Positions 15,466-24,769 of a DNA stretch of 54,125 bases are shown here, in pieces (within the stretch, counting starts at the first letter, position 1; the number at the start of each line of letters is the position of its first letter). Source of the stretch: Bacteroidales bacterium (GTDB lineage Bacteria > Bacteroidota > Bacteroidia > Bacteroidales > Bacteroidaceae). The position numbers were made by a program, and so were the translations under genes. The notes under the pieces are model-generated. The model ran no database searches and was not told the DNA's origin. It saw nothing but the letters and a program-made list of their open reading frames with translations. The DNA lies in contig JALFUO010000071.1 in assembly GCA_022784065.1 (NCBI GenBank), positions 1 to 54,125 of the forward strand, read 5' to 3'.

Positions 15466-16284
15466 ATGCCAGGTTATTTAGTTGACGATACGCGGAAAGT
15501 CACCACGCACCGCCTGAAAGAAATGAAGGAGCAGGGCAAGAAAATCGCCATGCTTACATCGTATGACTATACCACTGCAAAGATTGTGGACGAAGCCGGA
15601 GTGGACATTATCCTCGTAGGCGACAGTGCCTCGAATGTGATGGCGGGCAACCATACCACGCTGCCCATTACGCTCGACCAAATGATATACCATGCACGCA
15701 GTGTGGTGCGCGGCGTAAAGCGCGCCCTCGTAGTGTGCGACATGCCCTTTGGAACGTATCAGGTAAACCCGGTAGAGGGCGTGCGCAATGCTATTCGCAT
15801 CATGCAGGAAACGGGATGCGATGCCGTGAAACTGGAAGGCGGCGTTGAAATACTCGATACCATCCGCAAAATCCTCGATGCCGGCATTCCCGTGATGGGA
15901 CACCTCGGACTTACGCCGCAGAGCATCAATAAGTTCGGCACATACGCCGTGCGTGCCCGCGAGGAAGCAGAGGCTGCCCGCTTGCTCTCCGACGCTGCCG
16001 CCCTGGCCGATGCCGGTTGCTTCGGCATCGTGCTCGAGAAAATCCCCGCAACGCTGACGCAAAAGGTGGTAGAGAGTGTGGACGTGCCCATAATCGGCAT
16101 CGGCGGCGGGCCGGCTGACGGACAAGTGCTCGTAATCGACGACATGCTGGGCAAGAACAAAGACTTCTCGCCGAAGTTCCTGCGCCGCTATGCCGACCTC
16201 CACACCGTGATGCTCGATGCCATCGGCCAATACGTAACTGACGTGAAATCTTGCGATTTCCCCAACGAACAAGAACAGTATTAA
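15466..16284 (+). CDS. panB: 3-methyl-2-oxobutanoate hydroxymethyltransferase
   Basis: 272 residues from the ATG at 15466 (MPGYLVDD); an earlier in-frame ATG at 15400 lies inside the HAD gene and is rejected. The enzyme transfers a hydroxymethyl group from 5,10-methylene-THF to alpha-ketoisovalerate, making ketopantoate for coenzyme A synthesis. Seen: [20 protein letters not shown], the Mg-binding [12 protein letters not shown] (Asp in GDS), [21 protein letters not shown], and the catalytic-Glu block [13 protein letters not shown] followed by [21 protein letters not shown]. Ends before a strong bidirectional terminator. Confidence 0.97.
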   Translation: MPGYLVDDTRKVTTHRLKEMKEQGKKIAMLTSYDYTTAKIVDEAGVDIILVGDSASNVMAGNHTTLPITLDQMIYHARSVVRGVKRALVVCDMPFGTYQVNPVEGVRNAIRIMQETGCDAVKLEGGVEILDTIRKILDAGIPVMGHLGLTPQSINKFGTYAVRAREEAEAARLLSDAAALADAGCFGIVLEKIPATLTQKVVESVDVPIIGIGGGPADGQVLVIDDMLGKNKDFSPKFLRRYADLHTVMLDAIGQYVTDVKSCDFPNEQEQY

Positions 16285-16346
16285 GGATTTGATGTGCGTC
16301 AAAGCATGGCTTTCTGCCTCTGAACTTTGACGTATACATAAAAGAA

Positions 16347-16380
16347 AGAGAGCGTGCCGCGCGGCACGCTCTCTTTTTTT
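16347..16380. terminator. Strong bidirectional terminator
   Basis: A 14-bp perfect stem, AGAGAGCGTGCCGC/GCGGCACGCTCTCT, followed by a T-run and preceded by an A-rich stretch, between the convergent panB and glycogen phosphorylase genes. Confidence 0.88.
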
Positions 16381-16402
16381 GTTATAGCGTAGAAACAATC
16401 GC

Positions 16403-19036
16403 TTAGATAAACCAGCGGACGTAGTTGAAGTCCTGACGGTAAACCAAGTTCTTGTTCTTCGGATACATGCGGTAAGCCACCTTATAGCTGCCGGCGAGGT
16501 CGATGCTCGTGGTGAGGTGGAAGGTGTAAAGGTTGCCTTCGTGTTTCACCACGTCCATGGGGAATACCTCGTGGATCGTGTCCTTGCCGTCGATGCCCGT
16601 GGAGAGTACAACGAGGTCAATGCCGATGGCATCGTCGAGACCCTGCTCGTCAACTACGTGTGTCACGCTGAACTCCTTGCCGCTTACGAGCGAAGAGGTT
16701 TGAAGGTTCTCGCTGCGCTCGCTGCTTACCACGTTGATGCTGTCCCAACGTTCTGCAACGCTTTCCTTCCAGCTTGCAATCTCCTTGGCGATGCGGTTGT
16801 TGTCGGCCGAGAGGAGTTTGAAGCGGGCGGCTTCCTTGTTGTAGAAGCGATCGTAGTAGTCGTCGAGCTGACGTTTCATGGTGTACTGCGGAGCAATCTG
16901 TGCGATGGAGTTCTTCACCGTGCGTACCCAAGCGTCGCTGTAGCCGCTGCGGTTGCGTGCGTAGTAAAGAGGAATGATTTCCTGCTCGAGCATAGAGTAG
17001 ATGGTCGAGGCATCGAGCTTGTCCTGATAGTCTTGGTTCTCATAAGTGCGGCGGTCGGTCAAAGCCCAGCCTGCACCCTCGCGGTAACCTTCGTACCACC
17101 AGCCATCGAGCACGGAGAGGTTGACAACGCCGTTCATGAGCGCTTTCTCGCCCGACGTACCAGAGGCTTCGAGGGGACGGGTCGGCGTGTTCATCCAAAT
17201 ATCTACACCCGAAACGAGGCGGCGTGCGAGCTGCATGTCGTAGTTGTCGAGGAAGAGGATCTTACCGATGAACTCGGGACGCTGGGAAATCTCGTAAATC
17301 TTCTTAATCAAGCCCTGGCCTGCGCCGTCGGCGGGGTGCGCCTTACCTGCGAAGAGGAACTGCACGGGGTAGTCGGGGTTGTTCACGATCTTGGCCAAGC
17401 GGTCGAGGTCGGAGAAGAGGAGGTGCGCACGCTTATAGGTAGCGAAGCGGCGGGCGAAACCGATGAGGAGCGCATTGGGGTTAATCTTGTCGAGCAGACT
17501 TACTACGCGCGAGGGATCGCCTTGGTTTTTGAGCCAATTTTCACGGAAGCGGCCGCGAATGTATTCGATGAGCTTGTTCTTAAGCTTAACGCGCGTTTCC
17601 CAAACTACCTGGTCGGGCACTTCGTAAATCTTTTCCCAAATCTTCTCGTTACTTTGGTCTTTGAGGAAGTTCTTATCGAAGTACTTATTGTAAACGGCTT
17701 GCCATTCGCGGGCACACCATGTGGGGAAGTGTACGCCGTTGGTAACGTAGCCAACGTGGCTTTCTTCTTCGTGGGGATTGTATTCCTTGAACCATTCGTC
17801 GTGGGTGCGGATAGCGTGGTTCTTGCGGCCTTCGGGAGGCAGGTAGCCCGGCCAAATGCCCTTGAACATCTGCTGGCTCACGCGGCCGTGCAGCCAGCTC
17901 ACGCCGTTGACTTCCTGGCAGGTCTTGCAGAGGAAGGTGGACATGCAGAACTTCTCGCCCTTATCTTCGGGGTTCGTGCGGCCGAGGCCCATGAAGTCGT
18001 CCCAAGAGATGCCGAGTTTTTCGGGCACAGAACCGAGATATTTGTGGAAGAGACCTTCATCGAAATAGTCGTGACCGGCGGGCACGGGCGTGTGTACGGT
18101 GTAGAGCGAAGAGGCACGCACGAGCTCGAGAGCTTCGTTGAACGTAAGGCCGCTCTGAACGAAGTCAACGAGACGCTGCACGTTGCAAAGGGCGGCGTGG
18201 CCCTCGTTGCAGTGGTAAACGTCCTTCTTGATGCCGAGCTTTTGCAGGGCGAGCATACCGCCGATACCGAGGAGATATTCCTGCTTGATGCGGTTTTCCC
18301 AGTCGCCGCCGTAGAGGGCGTGCGTAATTCGGCGATCGTATTCAGAGTTCAGTTCATTGTCGGTGTCGAGCAGGTAGAGGGGCACGCGGCCTACGTTGGC
18401 ACGCCAAAGGGCAGCATGAACCATGAAGTTGGGATAAGGCACGTCGACAATCACCTGGTTGCCGTCCTTGTCGAGCACGCGCTCAATGGGCAGGCGGTCG
18501 AAGTCCTGAGCCTCGTAGTTGGCAATCTGCTGGCCGTCCATAGAGAGCGACTGCGTGAAATAACCATAGCGGTAGAGGAAACCTACGGCTACCATGTCCA
18601 CATTGCTATCGGAGGCTTCCTTTAAATAGTCGCCGGCAAGAATGCCAAGGCCGCCCGAATAGATTTTAAGCACGTGGTTCAAACCATATTCCATGCAGAA
18701 ATAAGCCACAGAGGCACGCTCTGCGTTAGGCTTTTCAGTCATGTACTTGTGAAATTCATCGTAAACCCTGTCCATGCGGGCGAGGAGTTCCTTGTCCTTA
18801 GAGAGTTCTTTGAGACGGTCGTAGTCGATGCGGCGGAGCAGTTCGATGGGGTTTTTGTCCACCTTCTTCCAAAGTTCCTCGTCAAGAGAGCGGAACAGGG
18901 TGCGGGCATCTGCACTCCAAGACCACCACAGGTTGTGCGCCATCTCGTCCAGTTTTTTCAGAGCTTCGGGCAAGTGGCTTTTTACAGTCACGATTTTCCA
19001 CGTGGGCTGATTCGCGTTACTTACTTTTACGTTCAT
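16403..19036 (-). CDS. glgP: Alpha-glucan (glycogen) phosphorylase, GT35, DUF3417 type
   Basis: 877 residues. N-terminal DUF3417-like start ([22 protein letters not shown]), then the phosphorylase body: YFCMEYGLN...[28 protein letters not shown], and the pyridoxal-phosphate region [29 protein letters not shown] with the candidate PLP-binding Lys in GEKAL. It phosphorolyses glycogen to glucose 1-phosphate in the cytosol. The last about 100 residues look like an extra beta domain ([19 protein letters not shown]). Downstream of glycogen synthase by 56 bases, so synthesis and breakdown enzymes probably share a transcript. Confidence 0.95.
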   Translation of the reverse strand: MNVKVSNANQPTWKIVTVKSHLPEALKKLDEMAHNLWWSWSADARTLFRSLDEELWKKVDKNPIELLRRIDYDRLKELSKDKELLARMDRVYDEFHKYMTEKPNAERASVAYFCMEYGLNHVLKIYSGGLGILAGDYLKEASDSNVDMVAVGFLYRYGYFTQSLSMDGQQIANYEAQDFDRLPIERVLDKDGNQVIVDVPYPNFMVHAALWRANVGRVPLYLLDTDNELNSEYDRRITHALYGGDWENRIKQEYLLGIGGMLALQKLGIKKDVYHCNEGHAALCNVQRLVDFVQSGLTFNEALELVRASSLYTVHTPVPAGHDYFDEGLFHKYLGSVPEKLGISWDDFMGLGRTNPEDKGEKFCMSTFLCKTCQEVNGVSWLHGRVSQQMFKGIWPGYLPPEGRKNHAIRTHDEWFKEYNPHEEESHVGYVTNGVHFPTWCAREWQAVYNKYFDKNFLKDQSNEKIWEKIYEVPDQVVWETRVKLKNKLIEYIRGRFRENWLKNQGDPSRVVSLLDKINPNALLIGFARRFATYKRAHLLFSDLDRLAKIVNNPDYPVQFLFAGKAHPADGAGQGLIKKIYEISQRPEFIGKILFLDNYDMQLARRLVSGVDIWMNTPTRPLEASGTSGEKALMNGVVNLSVLDGWWYEGYREGAGWALTDRRTYENQDYQDKLDASTIYSMLEQEIIPLYYARNRSGYSDAWVRTVKNSIAQIAPQYTMKRQLDDYYDRFYNKEAARFKLLSADNNRIAKEIASWKESVAERWDSINVVSSERSENLQTSSLVSGKEFSVTHVVDEQGLDDAIGIDLVVLSTGIDGKDTIHEVFPMDVVKHEGNLYTFHLTTSIDLAGSYKVAYRMYPKNKNLVYRQDFNYVRWFI

Positions 19037-19092
19037 TATTTTGATTGATTTGGTCCGATTAAATCGGAATTTTAATTATAAAATGATTTCTA

Positions 19093-20751
19093 TTAGAGAG
19101 TTGCTTTTTTCAAGGCAAAAGCGTAGGCTTCGTAGTAATGCTTGATAAAATGCTTCCACTGCGCCTTGTCGGCAAGGGCGGCAGCCTTGCGGCGCATGGC
19201 ATCGCGCTGCTTCTTGTCGGCATTGAGCACAGTAGCGATGGCGGCGGCAACGCCGTCGGCAACGTCGAAATAATTATTATCCGTACGGTGAAGCACAGCC
19301 ACGCCGTCGGAGAGCGTGCCTTCACGGCCAAGCACCTGATTTACCCACTGGCCGAAACCCGAGAGATCGGTCGTGACGCAGGGCGTCTTGAAGGCGCAGG
19401 CTTCGAGCGGCGTGTAGCCCCAAGGCTCATAGTAAGAAGGATATACGGCGAGGTCGTTGGCCGACAGCAGGTCGTAGTAAGGCAGGTTGAAGATGCCGTC
19501 ATTGCCTTCGAGGTAGCACGGCACGAGCACTGCCTTCACCTTGCTGCCCTTTTCGTTCGTCAGTCCGAGCGACTTCATCGTGCAAAGTATGCGGTCCTCG
19601 TTGAGGTTGTAAAGGTCGTGCGTAATGATGGGCAGATTGAGCGGCTCTGTTGCTTGTTCCTTAGAGCCAAGGCGTTCCAGCAAGTCCTGGCGCGGACCGA
19701 AGAGCCAGCACGGCACTTCCATCAAGGCAATAACATTGCCTTTGTAGTCAGCAGCTTGCAAGTTTCTTTCAAGGCGCACCAACGCTTCGAGATATACGTC
19801 GAAGCCTTTGCAACGGTAGTCGTTGCGTCCGCTTGTAGATACAATCAAGGTGTCTTCTGCGAGCGGCTCGCCGGTAAGGGCGGACACAATATTAATAATA
19901 CGCGTGCGCGCGAGCCGGCGCGTCTTCGTAAAGGCTGCGCCAACGGGCACAAAGTCATTCTCAAATCCATTCGGCAGCACCACGTCGGCAGGCTTATCGA
20001 GCAATTGCTCGCACTCGCGGTCGGTGAACGTGCTCACGGTGGTGAAGCAATCCGCGCCGTGCGCGCTGCACTTTTCGATGCTGTGCTTAGCCTCCATGTT
20101 CAACTCGCGAGCCATTTGGTCGCCGTTGTAGCCGGAGAACCATTCATAAAGTTCCTTGTTATTGCCTGCTATGGAGCGGCCGATGCTCGTGGCGTGTGTA
20201 GTGAAAATCGTTGCCACTTCGGGGCAATGCTTTTTAAGGAAAAGCATGCCCAAGCCAGACATCCATTCGTGCGCCTGGTAAACCACGCGGTCGGTCTTCT
20301 TAATACAATGCTTCACAACCGCTTCGGCAAACAGCCCGGCGGCGTAAGAGAACATCGAAGCCTCGTCGTAGTCGCCGTAGGCATTCATAGAGTCTACGCC
20401 AAACGCTTCCCAAGCCTCGGCGTAAATCTCATTTTTCTTCTCAAAATAGGGGTGGAAGTCCACGAGCACGGCAACGGGATTGCCAGGTACAAGCCAGCGG
20501 CCGATACGGCAGGCTACGCCTTCCTTCTCAGCAGCCTTGCGCCACTTAGACAGGAGATTGGCATCCTCTGCAAAAAGCGGGTTAGCCTTTTCCGGGGCCA
20601 CGTCGGGGCCAATAAATATAAGATTGTCGTGGAATTGTTCGCCAAGCGTCTTGGCACGGGAGGAGAGAACAGTATAAATGCCTCCCACTTTATTGCATAC
20701 TTCCCAACTGGTTTCAAAAATAAAGTCGGGCGTCAAAGAAGCTGTTTCCAT
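19093..20751 (-). CDS. Glycogen synthase, GT3-like
   Basis: 552 residues from the ATG at 20751 (METASLTP); a longer frame to 20853 is rejected because it crosses the promoter. The motif FETSWEVCNKVGGIYTVLSSRA (about residues 10-31) is that of eukaryotic-type GT3 glycogen synthases rather than GT5 GlgA. Later blocks: THATSIGRSIAGNN, TTVSTFTDRECEQLL, LPNGFEND (the UDP-glucose contact region), and PSYYEPWGYTPLEACAFKTPCVTTDLSGFG (acceptor/donor Glu region). Expected to use UDP-glucose to extend glycogen. Part of a two-gene unit with the phosphorylase. Confidence 0.93.
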   Translation of the reverse strand: METASLTPDFIFETSWEVCNKVGGIYTVLSSRAKTLGEQFHDNLIFIGPDVAPEKANPLFAEDANLLSKWRKAAEKEGVACRIGRWLVPGNPVAVLVDFHPYFEKKNEIYAEAWEAFGVDSMNAYGDYDEASMFSYAAGLFAEAVVKHCIKKTDRVVYQAHEWMSGLGMLFLKKHCPEVATIFTTHATSIGRSIAGNNKELYEWFSGYNGDQMARELNMEAKHSIEKCSAHGADCFTTVSTFTDRECEQLLDKPADVVLPNGFENDFVPVGAAFTKTRRLARTRIINIVSALTGEPLAEDTLIVSTSGRNDYRCKGFDVYLEALVRLERNLQAADYKGNVIALMEVPCWLFGPRQDLLERLGSKEQATEPLNLPIITHDLYNLNEDRILCTMKSLGLTNEKGSKVKAVLVPCYLEGNDGIFNLPYYDLLSANDLAVYPSYYEPWGYTPLEACAFKTPCVTTDLSGFGQWVNQVLGREGTLSDGVAVLHRTDNNYFDVADGVAAAIATVLNADKKQRDAMRRKAAALADKAQWKHFIKHYYEAYAFALKKATL

Positions 20752-20774
20752 TCTTATGCTTTGAAATTCGCGTG

Positions 20775-20782
20775 CAAAGATA
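20775..20782 (-). promoter_or_regulatory. -7 element for the glycogen synthase/phosphorylase unit
   Basis: Reads TATCTTTG on the minus strand, 24 bases before the glycogen synthase ATG; identical to the -7 of the promoter at 1539-1546. The -33 is weak. Confidence 0.5.
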
Positions 20783-20892
20783 ATTAAAAAAATTGGAATA
20801 AAGCCCTTTACATATATGAGAGGCGCGTTTTGTATATAAAAAATAACGCGCAACAGCGCGTTTTGGAAAGTCAGTTTTACAATTATTAGCGG

Positions 20893-21378
20893 TTATCGCT
20901 CTTCTTTCAATCTTTCCTCTGCTGCCAAAAAGGCCTTCTGCCAATCAGTGTTCAGGCAGAAAGGCGTGATTTCACCGCCAGCATTGATGAAAGCCATTGT
21001 TGTCTCCGTGTCGGGGTCGTTAAAAAGCGGGTTGGCAACGGAAGTTTCCATGAAAAGAACGATGCGGGCGCGGCGCTTTGCCTCGCTTAGGCGTTTGGAT
21101 TTGATGATTTCATCGAAAAAGAGCGTGAGATACTCTGAAAGGAAATAAGCCTGCGTGTCGAGGAATTGCGTCGTGACAGAATCGGTTTGCTCGAATGCTT
21201 TAGATTTAAGGTAAATCAGAGCGGTGCGCTTGAACTGCGCAATCTGCGTCTGCGTGTAGGGGCTCGTGGGCGTATTAACTATGCGCGTGGCATTGCCGAG
21301 CACCATATTGTAAATATCCTGCGCATTGGCAGTAAACGAGACGAGAAATATAGCAAACAGAGAAATTATACGTACCAT
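20893..21378 (-). CDS. Secreted protein of unknown function
   Basis: 161 residues with a signal peptide (about 1-19, cleavage after TANA, then QDIYNMVLG). The mature part is mostly helical and polar: QFKRTALIYLKSKAFEQTDSVTTQFLDTQAYFLSEYLTLFFDEII, followed by SEAKRRARIVLFMETS and a C-terminal SFCLNTDW-like segment. This resembles small conserved periplasmic proteins of Bacteroidales without assigned function. It starts 7 bases after the ruvC stop and is very likely translated from the same transcript. Confidence 0.8.
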   Translation of the reverse strand: MVRIISLFAIFLVSFTANAQDIYNMVLGNATRIVNTPTSPYTQTQIAQFKRTALIYLKSKAFEQTDSVTTQFLDTQAYFLSEYLTLFFDEIIKSKRLSEAKRRARIVLFMETSVANPLFNDPDTETTMAFINAGGEITPFCLNTDWQKAFLAAEERLKEER

Positions 21379-21385
21379 AATAATA

Positions 21386-22000
21386 TTATTGATCAGAATT
21401 ATTAACTACGCCCTTGCGCCCCGAACTCACGCGGTCGGCATTGGCGCGGGCGAAGGCCGCCCACGAGTGGGCCGATGCGCCTGCGGCAGGCTGCGGGCGG
21501 GAGGTTTGCAGATAGTGGCAATAGGCGGCGGCGAGGGCATCGGTGGCATCGAGGAAGGGCACGCTCTCTGCCGCGTCGAGGCGCAGCACCTTGCCGAGCA
21601 TAGCAGCCACCTGCTCCTTTGAGGCCGCGCCGTTGCCCGTGATGGCCTGCTTGATTTTGAGCGGCGCGTATTCGTGGATTGGCACGTCGCGGCTGATGGC
21701 GGCTGCGATGGCCACGCCCTGCGCACGGCCGAGTTTGAGCATGCTCTGCACATTCTTGCCGAAAAAAGGAGCCTCGATGGACACCTCGTCGGGCAGGAAC
21801 TCCTGCAAAAGTTTCGTGACCTGCTCGTAAATGCGCCCGAGCTTGAGGTAAACGTCCTTGCAGCGGCGCAGGTCTATTACGCCCAGGGCTTTCACCTCCA
21901 CGCGCCTGCCCTGAATGTGCAGCACGCCGTAGCCCAGCACGTTTGTGCCGGGGTCGATGCCGAGGATTATCTTGTCGAGCGGGGCTTGCGGTGTTTTCAT
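21386..22000 (-). CDS. ruvC: Crossover junction endodeoxyribonuclease RuvC
   Basis: 204 residues from the ATG at 22000 (MKTPQAP); the longer frame would pass through the promoter. RuvC resolves Holliday junctions as a Mg-dependent dimer. Seen: ILGIDPGTNVLGYG with the first catalytic Asp, VSIEAPFFGKNVQSMLKLGRAQG with the catalytic Glu, and the C-terminal acidic pair in DATDALAAAYCH. A C-terminal tail of about 35 residues beyond the core is polar and variable. ruvA/ruvB are not nearby. Confidence 0.96.
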   Translation of the reverse strand: MKTPQAPLDKIILGIDPGTNVLGYGVLHIQGRRVEVKALGVIDLRRCKDVYLKLGRIYEQVTKLLQEFLPDEVSIEAPFFGKNVQSMLKLGRAQGVAIAAAISRDVPIHEYAPLKIKQAITGNGAASKEQVAAMLGKVLRLDAAESVPFLDATDALAAAYCHYLQTSRPQPAAGASAHSWAAFARANADRVSSGRKGVVNNSDQ

Positions 22001-22060
22001 ATAATGGGAAAGGCTCGCCCGCCGAAGCGGAAGGGCGGGGCGCAATAACTTTCTGCGCAG

Positions 22061-22068
22061 CAAAATTA
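22061..22068 (-). promoter_or_regulatory. -7-like element for ruvC
   Basis: Reads TAATTTTG on the minus strand, 61 bases before the ruvC ATG. No convincing -33. Confidence 0.35.
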
Positions 22069-22130
22069 CGAAACAAGGCAATACGCCGCTGTTATTTTCT
22101 GTAAAATTTTCTTATATCAAGATTTAGTTT

Positions 22131-22138
22131 TACATTTG
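22131..22138 (+). promoter_or_regulatory. -7 element for the DUF1573 gene
   Basis: TACATTTG matches TAnnTTTG, 49 bases upstream of the ATG; the -33 region is only T-rich. Confidence 0.5.
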
Positions 22139-22186
22139 CATTTCAAACTTTGCTTATAAGACAATATAAACAAACGCGATTTTATT

Positions 22187-22570
22187 ATGAAACGTCTTTT
22201 GTTAGTTTTGTGCTGCATGGCGGCACTTATGCCGCTCACGGCACAGGCACAGGCCGTTATCAAGTTTGACAAGACCAGCCACGACTTCGGAAAGTTTAAG
22301 GAGTCTGCCCCGCAGACTTATTCCTTTGTGTTTACCAATACGGGCGACCAGCCGCTTATCATCCAGCAGGCCTTTGCCTCCTGCGGCTGCACCGTGCCCA
22401 CGTTTTCCAAAGAACCCGTCCAGCCGGGCGAGAAAGGAAAGATTACCGTAACTTACAACGGCAAGGGCAAATTTCCCGGACATTTCAAAAAGCCCGTGAC
22501 GGTGCGCTCCAACGCTTCCAACCAGATGGTGCGCATTTATGTTGAGGGAGATATGGTTTCAGAGCAATAA
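22187..22570 (+). CDS. DUF1573 secreted protein
   Basis: 127 residues: signal peptide (about 1-22, ending AQAQ), then a single DUF1573 Ig-like domain with the characteristic FDKTSHDFGKFKESAPQTYSFVFTNTGDQPLII start and the SCGCTVP motif (two Cys, about residues 66-68), then a PGEKGKITVTYNGKGKFPGHFKKPVTVRSN ending. The family is abundant in Bacteroidetes periplasm and surface; its role is unknown. It opens a plus-strand run of genes from 22187 to 32144. Confidence 0.9.
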   Translation: MKRLLLVLCCMAALMPLTAQAQAVIKFDKTSHDFGKFKESAPQTYSFVFTNTGDQPLIIQQAFASCGCTVPTFSKEPVQPGEKGKITVTYNGKGKFPGHFKKPVTVRSNASNQMVRIYVEGDMVSEQ

Positions 22571-22587
22571 ATTTTCTTCCCCCTGAT

Positions 22588-23643
22588 ATGAACTCTAACT
22601 ACTACCTCGTAATTATGGCGGGCGGCGTAGGCAGCCGCTTCTGGCCCGTGAGCAACGAACAGTTACCCAAACAGTTTCTCGACATTCTCGGCACGGGGCG
22701 CACGCTCCTACAACTCACCGCCGACCGCTTCCGCGACATCGTTCCGAATGACAATATTTATATAGTAACCTCTGCCAACTACTGCGACATCGTGAAGGAG
22801 CAACTGCCGGAGGTACCCGCACAGAACATTCTCGCTGAGCCGTGCCGGAGAAACACTGCTCCGTGTATCTGCTACGTAAGTTGGAAGATAAAGAAACGCA
22901 ACCCCAAGGCAAACATCGCCGTAGTGCCGAGCGACCACATGGTGACCGATGAGAAGAAATTCGCAGAAGCCATTCAGCAAACGCTCGAATACGCCGCCGA
23001 AACCGATGCTATCGTGACCCTCGGCATTAAGCCCACGCGCCCTGAAACGGGCTACGGGTACATCAAGGCCGACCTTAGTTTTGCCTCTTCGCGCAAAAAC
23101 AATATGTTCCGCGTAGATGCCTTTAAGGAAAAGCCCAACCGCGAGACGGCAGAGCTTTATCTAAAGCAAAGCAGCTATTTCTGGAACTCGGGCATCTTTA
23201 TCTGGAACGTCAGCACGATTGTCAACGCCTTCCGCGTGTACCAGCCCGCCATGTCGCGCATCTTCGAAGATTTGCTTCCCGTTTACGACACGCCGCAGGA
23301 GCAGGAGATGATTGACAAGCTCTTCCCCGAATGTGAGAATATCTCCGTGGACTATGCCATTATGGAGCACGCCGAGGAAATCTTCGTCTATCCCGCCAGT
23401 TTCGGCTGGAGTGACCTCGGCACATGGGGCTCGCTGCGCGAGCAGGTGCAGAAGGACGCTTACGGCAATGCCTGCATCGGGCCTGACATCGACCTCTACG
23501 AAACTTACAACTGCATTGTCCATGCCACGGGCGAGAAGAAAGTGGTTATCCAAGGCTTGGACGGCTATGTCGTGGCCGAGAAAGAAGGTACTTTGCTTAT
23601 TTGCAAACTCTCGGAAGAACAGCGCATTAAACTTTTCCATTAA
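22588..23643 (+). CDS. Mannose-1-phosphate guanylyltransferase
   Basis: 351 residues, normal for the single-function GDP-mannose pyrophosphorylase. The nucleotide-binding signature is at the start: IMAGGVGSRFWPVSNEQLPKQF (about residues 9-30). Further: NILAEPCRRNTAPCICY, VVPSDHMVTDE, TRPETGYGYIK, FKEKP, YFWNSGIFIWNV and the SVDYAIMEHAEEIFVYPASFGWSDLGTW block. Makes GDP-mannose from GTP and mannose 1-phosphate for capsule, LPS and glycoprotein glycans. There is no C-terminal isomerase domain, unlike type II ManC/AlgA. Confidence 0.95.
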   Translation: MNSNYYLVIMAGGVGSRFWPVSNEQLPKQFLDILGTGRTLLQLTADRFRDIVPNDNIYIVTSANYCDIVKEQLPEVPAQNILAEPCRRNTAPCICYVSWKIKKRNPKANIAVVPSDHMVTDEKKFAEAIQQTLEYAAETDAIVTLGIKPTRPETGYGYIKADLSFASSRKNNMFRVDAFKEKPNRETAELYLKQSSYFWNSGIFIWNVSTIVNAFRVYQPAMSRIFEDLLPVYDTPQEQEMIDKLFPECENISVDYAIMEHAEEIFVYPASFGWSDLGTWGSLREQVQKDAYGNACIGPDIDLYETYNCIVHATGEKKVVIQGLDGYVVAEKEGTLLICKLSEEQRIKLFH

Positions 23644-23686
23644 ATCGTTTATCTAATTTTCTCTCTCCCTACGCCTCACCGTTAAA

Positions 23687-24751
23687 ATGCACTCCGAAGC
23701 CCGTTTCTGGCAACACGCGATAGAGCATTGGTATGCCGCGAACAAGCGCGAACTGCCTTGGCGCGGCATTGCCGACCCTTATAAGATTTGGGTTTCGGAA
23801 ATTATTTTGCAGCAAACGCAGGTGGTGCAGGGCAGGGCATACTATGAGCGTTTCGTAGCGCGCTTCCCCGACGTGGCAGCACTCGCTGCCGCCGATGAGG
23901 CAGAGGTGCTGAAATTGTGGCAGGGACTGGGCTATTACAGCCGTGCCCGCAATATGCACCGCGCCGCCCGCCAAATCATGGAGCAATGGCAGGGACGCTT
24001 TCCCGATAACTATAAAGACGTGCGCGGACTGATTGGCGTTGGCGACTATACCGCCGCCGCCATTTGTTCTTTTGCCTACAATCTGCCCTGCGCCGCCGTG
24101 GACGGCAATGCCTACCGCGTGTTGTCGCGCTGCTTCGGCATCGATACGCCCATAGATACAACGGCGGGCAAGAAAGAGTTTGCCGCCCTCGCGCAGGCTT
24201 TGCTCGACAAGGATGCCCCAGGGCTTTACAACCAAGCCCTTATGGACTTCGGCGCCACGCAATGCACGCCGCAGAACCCGCGTTGCACCGACTGTCCCCT
24301 CGCGGGCAGCTGCGCCGCGCTTGCAGAGGGCAGGGTGGGGGAACTGCCGCGCAAAGAAAAAGGCTCGAAGGTGACCGACCGCTACCTATATTATATTGTG
24401 TGCCGCACGGCAGAGCGCGTGTTCATGCGCCGCCGCCCGAAAGGCGATATATGGCAGGGGCTTTACGAACCGCTGCTCATCGAGAGCGACGCGCCGCTAT
24501 CGTTCTCTGCCTTGCAGCAATGCCTCGCTGAGTTGCTGCCGCCCGCTACGGCATTGCGCCCCGTGGCTTCGGGCATCACGCACAGGCTCACGCATCGGCG
24601 GCTCGTGGCCGATTGCTACGAAGCCCGCCTGCCCGAAAATACCGAGACGCAGATTGCCGGTTGCAGCCCGTACAGTCGCGATGCGCTGGAAGCACTGCCC
24701 GTGCCGCGCCTCGTGGAAAAGATATTGCAAAAAGCATTAGAGAAACAGTAG
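23687..24751 (+). CDS. mutY: A/G-specific adenine DNA glycosylase
   Basis: 354 residues. The catalytic helix-hairpin-helix core starts with RELPWRGIADPYKIWVSEIILQQTQV (catalytic Glu in SEIILQQT), with LIGVGDYTAAAICSFAYN (HhH and the catalytic Asp region about residues 111-140), then the [4Fe-4S] ligands CTPQNPRCTDCPLAGSC (Cys spaced 6-2-5), and a C-terminal NUDIX-like MutT domain (RVFMRRRPKGDIWQGLYEPLL). Removes adenine paired with 8-oxoguanine. rlmD follows 18 bases after. Confidence 0.97.
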   Translation: MHSEARFWQHAIEHWYAANKRELPWRGIADPYKIWVSEIILQQTQVVQGRAYYERFVARFPDVAALAAADEAEVLKLWQGLGYYSRARNMHRAARQIMEQWQGRFPDNYKDVRGLIGVGDYTAAAICSFAYNLPCAAVDGNAYRVLSRCFGIDTPIDTTAGKKEFAALAQALLDKDAPGLYNQALMDFGATQCTPQNPRCTDCPLAGSCAALAEGRVGELPRKEKGSKVTDRYLYYIVCRTAERVFMRRRPKGDIWQGLYEPLLIESDAPLSFSALQQCLAELLPPATALRPVASGITHRLTHRRLVADCYEARLPENTETQIAGCSPYSRDALEALPVPRLVEKILQKALEKQ

Positions 24752-24769
24752 AAATAAAAAAACTTTCCC